A model generated the notes under the pieces. The model was not told the DNA's origin. It saw nothing but the letters and a program-made list of their open reading frames with translations, and did no database searches. This document shows positions 24,201-38,059 of a stretch of 64,000 nucleotides of DNA, piece after piece. A program made the translations under genes and the position numbers. The DNA lies in contig CAJQUW010001446.1 in the NCBI GenBank assembly GCA_907163375.1, forward strand, positions 682,001 through 746,000, in the 5' to 3' direction. The DNA comes from Prostheceraeus crozeri. Its lineage: Eukaryota; Platyhelminthes; Polycladida; Euryleptidae. Numbering within the stretch: position 1 is the first letter of the stretch; each line of letters begins with the position of its first letter.

Positions 24201-27200
24201 GTGTCGCATTTCGATGATACAGATCTTCTCTTTGCATACGACATTGGTGCATTGGCATTCACTGAATTTCACATTTTCATCAACAATTCATTTTGGTGCG
24301 AGAGCTACTGACATTTTTATCTACTATCTAATTTCGAGCTTTTTATTTTTTGCATTATTTTTAATTTGCAGATTGTCACCATCAGTAAAAACACAATTCT
24401 TAATTAAGCTGCAGAATTTTAATCATCAAAATGACTAACTAATTAATCATTATAATATTATATATTATTAAATTATTTTAAATTCATTAATTAATTATGA
24501 GTGGCATTTATGAATATTTCTTAAATTCATTCATACATGAATGCTTCTTAACATGAACTTTTTCAAATGAAAGCGAGGACATCTGCAAAAGCTATAAATA
24601 TATTGAGTCCACAAGCCATTCAACAGTGTCTCCCAGAGGACTATAGAGGTTTCCACAGACAACAGATCGCGGACAGACTTAATTCACTGTTCTGTTTGCA
24701 CTATTGAAATGTTGCTGGCCAATGGGATATCTAGCGGGATCTAGCATGCATGCGTGTTGAATAGCCAACAATTTTCATCTAGACAATTTTGAAGAATCCT
24801 AAATAAATTAAGAAGATAGGAGAACATCTTATGAAATATTTGTGATTATAGCAAACATTTGTGAACTCAACCATGAAATTAGGTCGGTTGTATGCGATTT
24901 GTGTATCGCATCATCATTAGGTGGTAACAATAATACCTCCTGAAAATATTCCAACGTAACTGTGAGTGGGTGAATTTGACAATGACCCCTTTGCAAATTT
25001 TGATGACCTGACGAAGCTGGCGATGCCACTCACAAATGACGAGGATGTCTTCTTCGCTTCAGACTTTAAAGTGGAAGAACAGCAGGCTATCACGGTTCCC
25101 TCTTCATATCAGTGCTATGGCTAGGTGGAGCATTTTAAATAGACTTCCCATTCACATTTGCACATGAGAATTTTATACTAAATACGTGGCTAGAGCAGCA
25201 AGTTAAGACAGCCAAAGTCAAGTTGTCAGAAGCACATCTTTTTTTCATGGTAATTGGATCTTGTTGGTATATAAAAGGTGGGCGTTCTCTTAGCATCCGC
25301 ATTAGCGCTCGCTTGTAAAAGATGGGAGATGGGGATTATACTCGCATGAGAATTAATTACTAAAATATCCCAAATTGGTCATGTCATCCGCAAGGAAACT
25401 CTAAACTGATTGTTGAGATTATTAAAAAATTATTCAGCTTCACAAAACCTAGGGGCACTACATGCACCGTCTACTAGGCCTACATCTCTTGAGTAATGCG
25501 TGTCTATAAGTTCGTCTGCCTAAACCATGAAAATAAGAGATTTCGCCTTCTTGAATTACAGCAAATCGGCGCTCGCGAAAGCACATTGATAAATTCTATA
25601 ACTGTGAGGTCAAACGTGGATCACCAATCAAGGAAAAGAAGGGTTATGTGTCCTCACTCATAGTTGTTTATTTTGAGCAAACTTTTGACATGATGTGCTT
25701 CAATACTAATGCAGTTGAGAATGAAGTTCGGCCGATTTAATGCAACTCCTGCGGAAAATATGATTAATGAATATTAATAAAGCAACTAAAAAATTGAATT
25801 CACAGGCATGATGATCGACTATCTGATAGCGCTGGACGCCGAAGGCCCGTCTGTATTGACTGTTAATTTAAATATTTTTTGGCCAAAACTTTAGGGAGTT
25901 TTTTCTACTTTACATTTGATCAGGGGCGCAGCAGCGAATTTTTCCTAGGGGGAGGGGTCCGACAAATTTTCAGATAAAATATCGTTAAAAATCAATCCAT
26001 GATATATTATGAAATATTACGCAATTGCTTTCCAGCATTGACTTGTTTATCAGGCAGAGCTGCTCATAGTTCATTGATACAAATACCCCTTATTGTCTCT
26101 GCAATTTCCCACTTTACGCGATAGGCATACATGCTGTATTAAAAGAGAAAGCATTAATTCCGTCATGAATGCTGTGTATTTCAGTGCCTTGGATGAAATC
26201 TTACCCAAACGCCCTTATGGTCCAAAAATGTGTGACCGGCTGTCTTTGAAGATCCTTACATACCTCCTCCAAATCTAAGGTCCACGCTAACTCTTTATGA
26301 ATGTACAGGACTGCCAAGTGATTGAGTGTTGACTCTGCTGTCGTTCACCGAAGTCAAGTCAAGAGGCGGCGCAAGCTGGAAAAGCTGCGCTCTGCAGATG
26401 CGGTTGTAGGCGGAACAACGGTAATTAGATGAACCAATATCTCCAAACTTTCATAATTCCAAACTTTCAAAATATCTCCAAAGTTTCATTGTTCAAAATT
26501 TTCAGAATGCATGTAAATTCTATGGAGCACTAGAAAATTCTAGTACTGGTGTTAAAGAATTTCAGACAGACTTGCCTAGGCCTCCTCATTGACGTAGAGC
26601 AGAAAGATAATAGAATAAATGAATTTATTATTATTTGAATTATGCAGTGAAATATCAATTTGATCGAAATTCACATATTTCGATGCAAGAGCGCGCGCGA
26701 CAACTGGCGCAAATAGAAGAATCAGTGCACCGCGCACAGCCCCAATTTTTGTAGAAGTCCCCTACCCTGTGGGAACGAATCTGGCGAAAAGCTGGCAGAT
26801 AATCAGCTACATATTATCATGCAATAGTTCAGTAGTAATTTTTAGCATATTAGCTGGCAAAGTTAGCTGCAGTAACTCGCTAATTCAAGCAATTGATTAG
26901 CAATCAAAAAGCGCTGCAATAGCAGGAAAATCGCCGCCTATCGCTGATGTTCCCGCCCTGCTCCCTCGCTTGCTCTAACCACACACGGCATCTTTGATCT
27001 ACATTGTGAGGCGAATAGTCGATCTAAAATTTACGACGCTAAAAAATTAGATCGGGTGTTGCCCGGGAGAAGGGGAAACTCGCTGAGGAAATATTCAAAT
27101 GAGAGAAATTCCGGTTACACCACAATATCAACAACTTCAGATAGCAAACACTACGGAAATCGCGGAAATAAACCACTGCCGATGACAACATTAAGTTCCA

Positions 27201-29580
27201 AATCGACACGCTTTAGCGCCAAAATCAAATTAGAAGTATATGTAATATTTTACTCTAAAAACATTAACAACAATCTGATGAAATGAAGAAAACAGATAGA
27301 AACGTAGAAACAGCCAACTGCTGTAAAAAAATCGTCGTGTTCCAATTGAGTCAGTTTCATAAAAATGGCAATATTTTATTCTCCACAATAAATTGACAAA
27401 AGCGTGACTTACTGGATAAAGCAATTTGATAAAACTTAGAAGATAGCAACAGCCAGCTGGTGTAGAAAATTGTCGCATTCCAATTACTCAATGTAAAAAT
27501 CTCTTTATTCACTCTCATCTCTCAAAATTTGCAACTTGGTACAATATACTTAACGAATTTCCTACTAGATCCAAAGAATCAAATGATTTGATGATATTCA
27601 AATGAATTTTCATTGCACTGATGGCGACACTAGTGGGCGGGGGTTTACTTATTCATCTTTTCGAAAATATAAAGCATGATCTGATCCAGCGATAGGGAAT
27701 TAAAAAAAGAGCATGAATATGAAATAGCTACGAGCTCTCAATGTGCTGATTGTCGGAAGTACTTTGAAGAACTGCAGTCTCATAAATAGCTTACCTTTCG
27801 ATATTCTTGCCCAGACTCCACGTTCTGATGAATAGTAAAGCGAAATCATCAACATAATCTTCCACACAAAATCCATGATGCGTCACACAAAATCTCTGTA
27901 GATATGTACTTTAGAAGTCCACAACGTCTGTCCCCGCAACAGACCTCAGCATAAAATCTTTTCACTGATTGCAGAGTTAAAATAGATAATTAGATGGGAA
28001 CTCGCACGCCTGGTACCTTATCATCAGTTTTGATTGCGCAACACGAGCGATAAGGATTTCAAACTTCGATGCGTCAACTGTTAATTTGCTGTCTGTCAGA
28101 ATAGGGCCTTTGTTCACCACTTTAGATCGTGACTTTGCCTTCAAGCAGTTGAATTAATTTTCATAAAAGATGAGAGGAAAAGTGAAATTAAAATTCGTAC
28201 TTTCTGCAAGTCAATAATTCTATAAATTCTTCTTCGAAATTGCATTATATACCTGCCGAATCTCTAGCCTATCCGATTTCGGTTGTAATCTACCGGAAAG
28301 TGGCGACCTAGAATAACAGTTTGAAAGGGAAACTTGCGCGCAATCATTGAATGAACCCAACCTGACCTCTTGCTTGACAGTAATTTGATACGTCTTGGAA
28401 ATACATTTATTCGCACGCATTTCAAAACCGGCGGGACGAATGGAAGAACCAAAATGGGTAACAAGTTAATCTTTTGAGGTCAGTCGTGTGTGTATTAAGT
28501 AAACAGATGAGATATTACATGTGAAGGATGAGTTAGAGACTCGCAAGGGACAGTTCCCTGTTTTGATGGAGAGAATCATTCTGCGGAGGATATGCATGTG
28601 AAAATATGATCTAATTTGATGACGACCTTACTAAACTTGTCACCACATTTTGCATTTTACTTCAATGTGTTTTAGAATTAAAATGAAGCGATGATAGATA
28701 ACTAGGTGCGTCGCGAGGATTTTTTGATAGAGGGAGGTCTTGGTAAAATTGTGCAATATGCAACTTTTTCAATTCATTATATTCTACTTATAATTCATCA
28801 ATTTGCATAGATACTTAAACATACAATTTGCAGTGTTCAATGACAAATGTACAATGTCCACAGCATTCTTCCTTTCATCATTTACATCCAAGCAATCATT
28901 TTGCAGAGACTGTTTCATTTCCTTGTTTTTGGTTTCTACGTTGATAAACTGAGTACCAGTGACGTATAGTTGATATATCGTTGCTCGATAGCGAGTTGCG
29001 CCTCCTCGATGATACATGTGCACTTGTACATAATATTTAAGTATCTGTATAAATAGCTGAATCATAACTAGATTAAAATAAGTTTAAGAAATCACCTGCT
29101 ACCCATGTTCACATAAAGTAAATAAAGAAATAATGAAATGCCCGTAAAATGCTTCAGTGTCTTTTTGTACTGTTACTCATGTCGAGGGAGAAGACGGCTG
29201 CAACTTCGCCTCTCACTTGACGACGCCTGTGTAAATAGCTATGAACTGTGCAGTGCAGTTGACAAATTTAAAAAAGATGTTGAAGTTCTGATGTAACATA
29301 CACTGTAAATGTTCATTAATTCTATTGCATCTTTTTATGCGATCAGCTTCTGCAATTTTGATGGGATTACTTTTCTAATAGATTTTGAAGTTGTGGCACA
29401 AATATTTTACGCATATTGAGCGCTAACCGATAGCAATTTTCTTCACAAGGGTACATCGTTTTATGTATAACGGGTGCTCATCTTGTGAAAAATGTCTGTT
29501 CCAGACCACCGAAGCTACAATGCAGTTACTTTCGCCATTTTCTCTTTACGATACCTGTGTGGAAGCATCTGAACGGGTAA
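21242..29580. other. Long non-coding stretch
   Basis: About 8.3 kb. I see short repeats only: ATCTCCAAACTTTCA words at 26430-26500, and a diverged pair of about 70-bp units at 27285-27358 and 27434-27492 sharing an AACAGCCA-CTG-TGTA-AAA-TCGTC/TTGTCGC-TTCCAATT pattern. A CAGGGGCGCAGCAGCG hAT-like word at 25920 has no partner that I can find. Open frames are short and unrecognised. Confidence 0.45.
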
Positions 29581-30283
29581 TCCGGCAGCAAGAACGAGCT
29601 TCTGCAGGGAACGAGGCCGAAAGTGAGACTTTCACAGAATGATGTACACACTTTGCCTACTACGAATCGGCACGTCTGCCAAGTTCTAGTGAGTTCCTCT
29701 TCTTGTCAGACAGGATCAAAGAAAAACATATGTAAATCCAATTGGACCAGATTGCAGCTTTTGGCTAAAATAAAATTTTGCATGTTTTCTCTGATTAAAC
29801 GAAAAGCCCAGAGTCATAATTTTTGACATGGAATGTCTTCAAGTCATTTCCTTTCATTTTCATGTACCCCTGTCCATAGCGCTAAACACATTTAGATTTG
29901 GCGAGCCTCTTAATGTCGGCAACCACAAACATTTTGAGCAACTTTATCCACATTCAGCCACATTCTCACATACATTGCCGATTAGATGCATGATAAAAGC
30001 ACATGCACATCATCTGAAGACATTCCATGCCAAAAAGTATGACTCTCGGCTTAGTACTTTTCGTTTAATCAGAGATAACATGCAAAATTTTATTTTAGCC
30101 AAAAGCTGAAATCTGAGTCCCATTGGATTTACATGTGTTTTTCTTTGATCCTGTCTGACAAGAAGAGGAACTCACTAGAACTCGGCAGACGTGCCGATTC
30201 GTAGTAGGCAAAGTGTGTACATCATTCTGTGAAAGTCTCACTTTCGGCCTCGTTCCCTGCAGAAACTCGTTCTGGCTGCCGGA
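29581..30283. mobile_element. Palindromic non-autonomous DNA transposon, copy 2
   Basis: Ends TCCGGCAG and CTGCCGGA. Arms of about 250 bp or more are near-perfect inverted copies; they contain GCAGGGAACGAGGCCGAAAG, CACGTCTGCC and GTCAGACAGGATCAAAGAAA. Its central part matches copy 1 (4477-5166) in reverse, for example the CGACATTAAGAGGCT segment. This copy looks younger because its arms match better. It abuts the PLE endonuclease fragment that begins at about 30299. Confidence 0.75.
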
Positions 30284-30298
30284 CTAGGGGTGTGAGAA

Positions 30299-30545
30299 TC
30301 AGAAATCTATCAGTTCATGTTTACGGTTTATCGTATGTTTCAAGCACTTAATGAAACGAGCTTCACTCAAAAGAGTGTCCATTGGATTCTTACATTTGTC
30401 CAAGATATCTAATGAGAAGTCATCGATAGAGTTAACTCGATTACAATTAAATATGTGGTCAGCCAAAGCGCTGCTGATTTTACTGTTAAAAGACCGACTG
30501 TGTTCATTGAAGCGCACTTTAAAATGTTTCTTGTACATTATGTTA
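30299..30545 (-). mobile_element. Decayed PLE fragment: C-terminal part of GIY-YIG endonuclease
   Basis: The peptide runs KVRFNEHSRSFNSK, then SALADHIFNC, then FSLDILDKCKNPMDTLLSEA and INRKHEL. This is the R-x-x-EH region and the C-terminal portion of the GIY-YIG endonuclease that ends canonical PLE proteins. The GIY-YIG strand itself and the reverse transcriptase are missing. It belongs to a different PLE lineage from the copies at 2.5 and 56 kb, which carry the endonuclease at the N terminus. Confidence 0.75.
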
Positions 30546-33059
30546 GCGGAATACTTCGACTTGTGGGGGAAACAGATGGCAAACAGGCCTACCGAAGATA
30601 GGGAAAAATATCAAAAGAAAAAAAACTGGTAGAAAGAAGGAAAACATTCTTCGAAAATATAGGCTAACGGTTAGCTGCATCAGCCCGGTGGTGTTCAAGA
30701 AAACAAAAAATTAGAAAACAAATGAATAAAACCGTCAGTTGCTGTGGTAGTTTCCCAAGACTTTGAAACTTTAAGCACGCTACTGTTCTGTTTTAAAGTG
30801 CCGAGGATCTGTTTTGTTCGGCATTCAAAGATGAATTGTGTGGTTGCTCCGCTCTGCAAAATTAACCGTCGTCGAAATTGTTTTGTGACCTTATCTGCAA
30901 TTGTTGAGAACTGCTTGACTGATTTGAACATTATTACTACATACTTGACTGATTTACTTGTATACGTTTAGCAATATTCTCCAGTTCCTTGTAAACTTGT
31001 AAATGTCATTTTTAATTCTCATTTTGAAAAATATAAAAATCTTCTCTTTTCTTTGATGTTCTGACTTGTGCAATTCCAACCAAAAGTCGAGACTCTGCCA
31101 GCAATTGAATTGTTTCTTCCAACAAATGTCCTCGAGTCTATATGATCGTTAAGAGAGTTCACATCCATACAAATTTGCAAGCGAAATTGAAAGAATCCTT
31201 GTTTTGCGCATGTCCTATATTTTCCCAATGCAGTTTTATCTCTGACTTTTAATATCCTATTGATTTAATGATTTTTCTTGCCTTTCTTGAATCTGTTTAC
31301 TACGTACATAGTAGTAATTAATATGAAGGTTCTAATGGTGCATATCTTTTTCATAAAAGTCTGCCAACACTATTTTTTGCATAAATAGAGCATGCACAAA
31401 AGAGACAATGCGACCCCGTGATCGCACGTTGCTATGACACGCTAACAAATGGTAATTATCAACTGTTTGCAAAATGTATTTGATCCCAGTATCTACATCA
31501 TCTTGATGTGGAGCATCCAAGGTTGGGTACAAATACCTTATCAACTGACTTCATGACCATCCATGCATGATCTTCAGGATTTCTCTTAAGAAATTACGGC
31601 ATTTTGATAGAATGTTTTGCTGCGCACAACCAGAAGGCAAAACAAACCAACAAGTGCACTTTTCAAAATTTTTCTTCTTCGCAGATCCTTAAAATTTTGC
31701 AACATTTTCACCCTGATTGGTACCTAACTAAGAAGCCAAAATGACCATGAACAAAATGTTGATTTCCATTCCAGTTTAACTTCGGAGTCCAGCTGGATTT
31801 TTATTCCAGACCGGCAAATTGGATTTATGATCTTGATCACTGACTATTCAATATGTCCAATGTAGCTCATACATTTTAAGCACCTAAGTCCGACTGTACC
31901 TTGTTAAGTTGTCATTATGATTATGATATCTCAATTGTGATTTCTCTCTCCTCTCATTGTCCTTTAGCTCTATGCGATTAAAGTCTCTGTCGCATTTTTC
32001 TAGTGGTCCTCGCAAAACTAAGCCACCTGACCTAACTTCTAGCTTTACATTTTCAATTTTTAGTTTTAGTATATTTCTTTGGAGTTGGTCCTCTTGATGG
32101 TGAAATTCGTGACCTATTTTGAAAGTCCGAAATTCATTAACATTTTGTGTCGTACACTTTAATGAAGCGCACCGTCCGATATTTTATTTGCGTACAGGAT
32201 TATATAAACATGAGTCTTATATAAACTTCGAACAAGGTATTTGAATTATATTCAATATCATATTATCATTTTAAGACTCATACTTTCAGACTAATTATTA
32301 AGAACAATAATTTACTGAAATATAAGTATAAGAATTCAATTTTGAATCTCTTCCTCATCATTTGAATTCTTTAGGTATGTACAAGTCGTTCACTTTCCTG
32401 CATTTGAAAGAAATACCGTACATTGAAACACATTAGAAGTGTAGCTTCAATCAAAAAGCGGATGAACCAGGTGTGAGTGATATTTGTTTTTTATTTCAAG
32501 AAGGTTACAAAAAGCTGTTTAACGTTTTCGGTTAGCATCCACCAGCCATGATCACGACTAATTGACAAAGACGGTTTGTAAGAACACTGACAGCAATGAA
32601 CGCAGTTGACCAATCAGACTCTAGATGAATTCTATTACACAGCGATATCGACAGGCATGAAAGCTGAACAATAGAGAAGCGTGCAACCAACAATTGACAA
32701 CAATATGACTGACATCACTCCATACTGAGGCACGTTCACAGAACAAGATGCAAAACACAAATATATTCTTTACAAAAATCAAGAAAGGAAGCCAAACAAC
32801 CAAAACCGCGCATAGAAATTGGGATACATGTCATATGTGGGATAAAGCGAGAAAGTGACTGAAACGAATAAATAAAATGTGAATTTATATAAAAAGAAAC
32901 ATATATAGAGAGAGAAAGTATAATGATAAAAATTGCAGAAGGGTAAAACAATTTTTAAAGGCTAGTAAAAAAGTTGTGTATAAAAATATGAAAACAGTGA
33001 AAGAAAGTGAAATAAAAGATTAAAATAAATAAAAGATAAAAGATTAAAATAAAAAATGT
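30546..33059. other. Non-coding stretch, nothing recognised
   Basis: About 2.5 kb. Open frames of 60-75 codons on both strands show no family resemblance. The end (32960-33055) is an A-rich run of AAAATAAAAGAT-like words. Confidence 0.5.
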
Positions 33060-33640
33060 GTATACCTTGTATAAAGTTAAAAAATCCCATCCCAGACACG
33101 GTCCAGAGTGTGGAGTACCCGATTTCCTCCTCCCCTCTGCCTCCTAAAGATTCTTCAAAAACACTTGCCTTCCCTATCCAACCTCCCCGCCCCATCCCAA
33201 TCAATATTATGTCCCAGCTGATGGACGTGCTGCGCAATCTCGGAGGATGTCGAGAAATTGAGCACATCCCGTCTGTGCTCCTTGAGACGCTCTTCAAGCG
33301 TCCGGGCTGTCTCCCCCACATAATTCCAGGAGCAATCTTTTTATGAAATCCCATTACCAAACCCCTCTCCTTCCACTGAGTAGTCAACTTTTTTACTAAC
33401 ATATCACTCACCGTGTTACTCGACTTCATCCCGATTTCCAACCCAGTCCTACGAAACACCATCCTGACGCCTCCGACTCTCTCAGAGAGACCTGGGACGT
33501 ATGGAATCAACCCTCCTCTGCGAACTGCATCCCTGTTGTTGCTACCCTGGTTCGCTACCTTATTTCTCTTCTTTTTTTCTATTATTGAGAAAAACAAAGC
33601 ACTTTCCTCCATATCCTCTTGAGGCATGTCCTCCATGAAT
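33060..33640 (-). mobile_element. Decayed PLE fragment: linker and GIY-YIG endonuclease
   Basis: The minus strand shows the PLE linker (LIPYVPGLSERVGGVRMVFR followed by a TQWKERGLV segment) and then, in another frame, WNYVGETARTLEERLKEHRR and EIAQHVHQLGHNIDW. The YVGET, R-x-x-EH and H-x-x-x-GH spacing is that of canonical C-terminal PLE endonucleases. The fragment is broken in at least two places. The long frame over this interval mixes element and chance sequence and is not a host gene. Confidence 0.8.
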
Positions 33641-33776
33641 ATGGTTGTGCTGAAATGACACAATCTCTCTTTGGAATCTTAGAAGTGTACTGTAGAATGC
33701 AATCTCACAGACAATGGAATACTTGTGAATTGAATGGTTGCTGTTGAAGGAGAATTTTCCTCATTTCTTCATCCGT

Positions 33777-33916
33777 AGCGAATTTTCGTACCTAGTCAGG
33801 TACACGTAATCAGGCGAAATTTAAGCAGCACTAAAAAATGTCTTATATACCGTGGGTAACGGTGTTGCTTAACTTTGGCCTCTTGACGTGTACCTGACTA
33901 GGTACGAAAATTCGCT
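33777..33916. mobile_element. 140-bp MITE with 31-bp perfect terminal inverted repeats
   Basis: Bases 33777-33807 and 33886-33916 are exact reverse complements (ends AGCGAATTTTCGTACCTAG). The 78-bp centre has no coding capacity. I do not see a clear target duplication, so the family is not assigned. Confidence 0.75.
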
Positions 33917-36154
33917 TTTAATTTTGTGATTTTTTATTTTGAATATATATCGGATTCTTTTTTTTATAAACGATGCCGAATCCCAACATGCTTCAAAATT
34001 GCACAGTATTTGCAGGCAAATTGCGTATTCGTCAATACTTGCTATTTGTGACGCCGGAAGGAAATGTAATTTTCTTGTTCTCACTCGAATTCATTACTTA
34101 GAAGGCGCCTCTTCGAACTTGACCTGATGAAAGCCACATGGAAGAAATTGTTTTCTTGAGGACTAACTGAATTGTTCTGACTATCAGGTTTCCCTGCTTT
34201 GTATTAGCTTCAACCTTTCAAGTTCAACCCTTCAGCCTACTGTTTCTCAGACATTAAACGGCACACACAGGAAGATAATTAATTGCCACACGTATTCAAA
34301 TGACGTCGCGTCCACGGGCTTCAAAATGGAGGGGCTTAACAGATTGATTAAATTTAATTAGTGATTAAAGTAAATGTACCAGAAATTCACTCTAAATTAA
34401 ATTAATCTCTGAATTTCATTGCGATGTGCATGGCTTACGCAAGGCCGAATGGCATTTCGTAAATGCGGTAGAATAAGAGATTGACCACAGTTGAAAATGA
34501 GCAATCGGTCAATATTGATTAATACTGGAATGTCAAACATCAAGTTTGTGTAAAGCCTTCAGCACATCATCTGCATAAAAAATTGTAACTGTGGATATGA
34601 AGGCAATAAATACTCGTACATGATATCCTCAGACTTAAATGATTTAAGCACAGAAATTCCTCGGAAGCCGTAGATGCTGCGCTTCGCACTATTAAAGTTC
34701 ATCAGTTTGGCTCGGAATGCCCAAACTATCTATTTGACTCTGGAGCAGCTTCTTTGGTTATGAAGCCGAGATGCTTTATTCTTGGCCTCATGATTTTCCC
34801 TGTTTACAAATTCACAAAGCATTTCAATGTAATGGCTTAACTAACCCGATTTTGCCAGACTATTTTGAGCTGTGACCGGGTGACTCCTGATTTTGACGTT
34901 CCTATAATTCAATTGTTCTCTAAACCACTACATTGCAATTGTGGCATGTTGTTTCCAATGGTGATATCAGTTTTTGTAAGCTCGGTCATCTTGCTGAGGA
35001 TTTTAAGTCAGTTTAAAAGTTGAATTCCACTTTTGGGCATCTGTTGGAAGATAATGGCAGATGACTTTGATGAGCGATGTGTTTTGATCAATTATCACCT
35101 GAAAACGTCTAAAGGCAATGTTGGGAGCACGTTTGATTGAATTGAGACAGTCAAGCCGTGCTGAATAACTCAAATAGAAATTCTTGAAGATAGATGTAAA
35201 TTATGTATAGTCTGTTGCTAGCTGAGTTATGCATCGTGCAGAAAGATTGCAGAAAATGCATCCAGGTGAATCAAAACTGACAGTATTACCCATCTTTATC
35301 TATTGTGAGTAGTGTTTATATCATATTGCTGCTATTCATGCAATATTTATATGACGCATTTGCGAATGAATGAGCATGTTAATCAAAACTTCATATGATA
35401 TTTTTTAATTAATGATTTATAAGTAATCGGAATCGACTAAGACGCTTAAATTTACAAGAAATTGACAAAAATGTTCGCTGTTCAAAAAGGACTTTAAAAT
35501 GAAGATCCAAGCTTTGATGTCCCCGTGGCACAAATTTGATAACATTGGTGATAAAAAATACACAGGAATTATAAGTTTTGCAGCAATGTCAAGAAATGTC
35601 GGGATTTTCCAGGAGCCACCAGGTAAAACTGGGTTATAGTTCATTAAAATTTGTATCTTGTTCACTTTAGCTATCAAAATAAGAGTGTTCATTGTGACCT
35701 TTTGCTCATTTTCATAACCATCATTGAAAGAGGAAGCGATTGAAAATTATGAATTTTTATGTGAAGCTTTCATATACATGACTACTTCAACACTTGCAAG
35801 GTGTTAGGCAATCGAGGCATTACATATATGTGCAATATTATTAGACCCTACTGTATTTGTTAGTTATTGGATAGAAATTGTAAATTGTTTGATTCTTTAA
35901 TGATCTCTTTGACCTATTGCTTCCAATATATCGCTGTTTTTCAATATCTTGATTAGTTCACTTTAGATTTTGCTATGATAAAGAATGGCAAAAGGAATCT
36001 TGAAAAAGATAGTCCCCGTGTGTATAATTTCTATTTGAAATATGCTACAAATATGTTGGTAGACAACTTTTACTCGCGAGGCCTTTCGTCCAATTCTTGT
36101 CTGGTGAACACACCGAAAATGATTTAACATGCATTCAATCAATCAGTTTTAGGG
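33917..36154. other. Non-coding stretch, nothing recognised
   Basis: About 2.2 kb of AT-rich sequence without recognisable gene, RNA or repeat. Confidence 0.5.
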
Positions 36155-36920
36155 CATGAATGTCACTTGGTGCATAATGAACATGTAAAACAATAGTTCA
36201 ACCAATGAAGCAATTCAGTGCTTTTTCTAAAAGAACTGACCTTGTGATAAATCGAATTAGAAATTTCGCAATCTGTCTGTCGTAGAAGCATAGAGAAGAA
36301 GATTTATCAAAAGGAAAGTTTTTAAGTGCCCTATAATATATATCATCTAAATATGAATAATATCAAATCAACTAATCAGCTATCCTTTCAAAAGATGAAC
36401 ATACAAAAAATGGAATTGTAGAAATTACACAATCTTTCTGTTTTAAGAGGATAAAGAGGAGGATTTATTGAAAGGAGAGGATTGAAATGTGACATCCTGT
36501 TAATTCCAGTAATGTCAGTTCAACTAATGAAGCAATTCATGAATGTCACTTGGTGCATAATGAACATGTAAAACAATAGTTCAACCAATGAAGCAATTCA
36601 GTGCTTTTTCTAAAAGAACTGACCTTGTGATAAATCGAATTAGAAATTTCGCAATCTGTCTGTCGTAGAAGCATAGAGAAGAAGATTTATCAAAAGGAAA
36701 GTTTTTAAGTGCCCTATAATATATATCATCTAAATATGAATAATATCAAATCAACTAATCAGCTATCCTTTCAAAAGATGAACATACAAAAAATGGAATT
36801 GTAGAAATTACACAATCTTTCTGTTTTAAGAGGATAAAGAGGAGGATTTATTGAAAGGAGAGCATTGAAATGTGACATCCTGTTAATTCCAGTAATGTCA
36901 GTTCAACTAATGAAGCAATT
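36155..36920. repeat. 383-bp head-to-tail tandem duplication
   Basis: The unit starting CATGAATGTCACTTGG at 36155 recurs at 36538. The two copies are nearly identical (I noticed one G/C difference, GAGAGGATTG versus GAGAGCATTG). CAATGAAGCAATTC words at the joint suggest short homology at the breakpoints. Recent local duplication; non-coding. Confidence 0.9.
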
Positions 36921-38059
36921 CAATGAAGCAATTCCCGACATCTGCATCATCCGCGTGATGGCAAAAACCATTGTTTCAATATTTTCAAAAAGTGATGTTT
37001 CTTTCGTGTTTTAAGGTAATTGTAAGTTAATATTATTATCATTTTGGTCTTCTCTTGTAGTTTTTTATTTCATGACCCTTTCGTTCAATTTTTTATGTAT
37101 TCCATTGGATGTAAAGTAGCCTCGAGCAAATTTAGATAACTACGAATATTTGACTGTCTTCCTCAAAGTTGAGTTGACTCTAATTATAACTTGCACCTTT
37201 TCATCAATCTTGAGCCGAACATGTGTGTTGATAAATTTGCTGGTGCCTTTTTCTGTAACTTGAAATTCATTAGTTTCTTCTTCAATTTTTTATACTTCTT
37301 TTCATTCTTTGGTTAGCATGATAGATAATCTTTTTGTTCAATATTGCAAATTTATTAAATTAAATCACAAAATGATAATAGACCATTCGATTTTCATTTT
37401 TCAGGCATGCAGGTTAGTGTGCGGTTGATGATCTGCGGTTTTAGCAGGTGATTTCGATTAATCCGAATATTATCACTTGGTTAGTTAATTAGGCTTTGTA
37501 AATCTACTTAGTCATGCAAGATGTGGCGCTTGACAACTTTCCATACAGAAATGGAACGTGGGAGTATGACTGAGTCATCACAGACTCGTTGCATCATCTG
37601 GATAGCAACAAAGTTCTGTGAAAGTCACCTCACAATCCACGCTTGCGGCATATTCGAATGCATTAGTTTAGCAGGTCGGATGATGAGATGACATTAGGTC
37701 AACGGAAAGCAGAGGAAAGGAGAGATGCGTGACAGTAATGGGAAAATCCACGATGATCGGTAGGCCAAACTGGCCAATGTAAATGGCCCATCATGGAGGT
37801 CACGGTTAAAAGACGCACGTAGCCTACTGCTCTCATTGCGTTTTGTGTATATCTCTATAATGAAGGAGTGATACTACTTAATGGGAGTAAAAAAACCTGC
37901 TTACAAAATGGCCTGTTAAAAGAAGGTTTATGATGTAATGCATCAGCAAAATACTAATAACAAACAGCATTTCTCAGTTATGACTTAAGTAAACAGTACT
38001 TTGGAGCAACACCAAAGGGGGTGGGAGAGATTTAAAATGATAAAGCAAGAAATCATTTT
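36921..38059. other. Non-coding stretch, nothing recognised
   Basis: About 1.1 kb of AT-rich sequence without recognisable features. Confidence 0.5.

Noticed and set aside
25919-25970. CAGGGGCGCAGCAGCG as a hAT terminal repeat
   Set aside because: The word is hAT-like, but I found no inverted partner or 8-bp duplication within a reasonable distance.
28220-28464. Overlapping minus-strand frames (RPAGFEMRANKC and PPVLKCVRINVF)
   Set aside because: Two frames of equal length overlap with no recognisable family and no clear splice pair; probably chance.
32962-33663. 233-codon minus-strand frame as a host gene
   Set aside because: Its middle is PLE linker and the adjoining frame reads a GIY-YIG endonuclease. 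The ends are low-complexity and unrelated.
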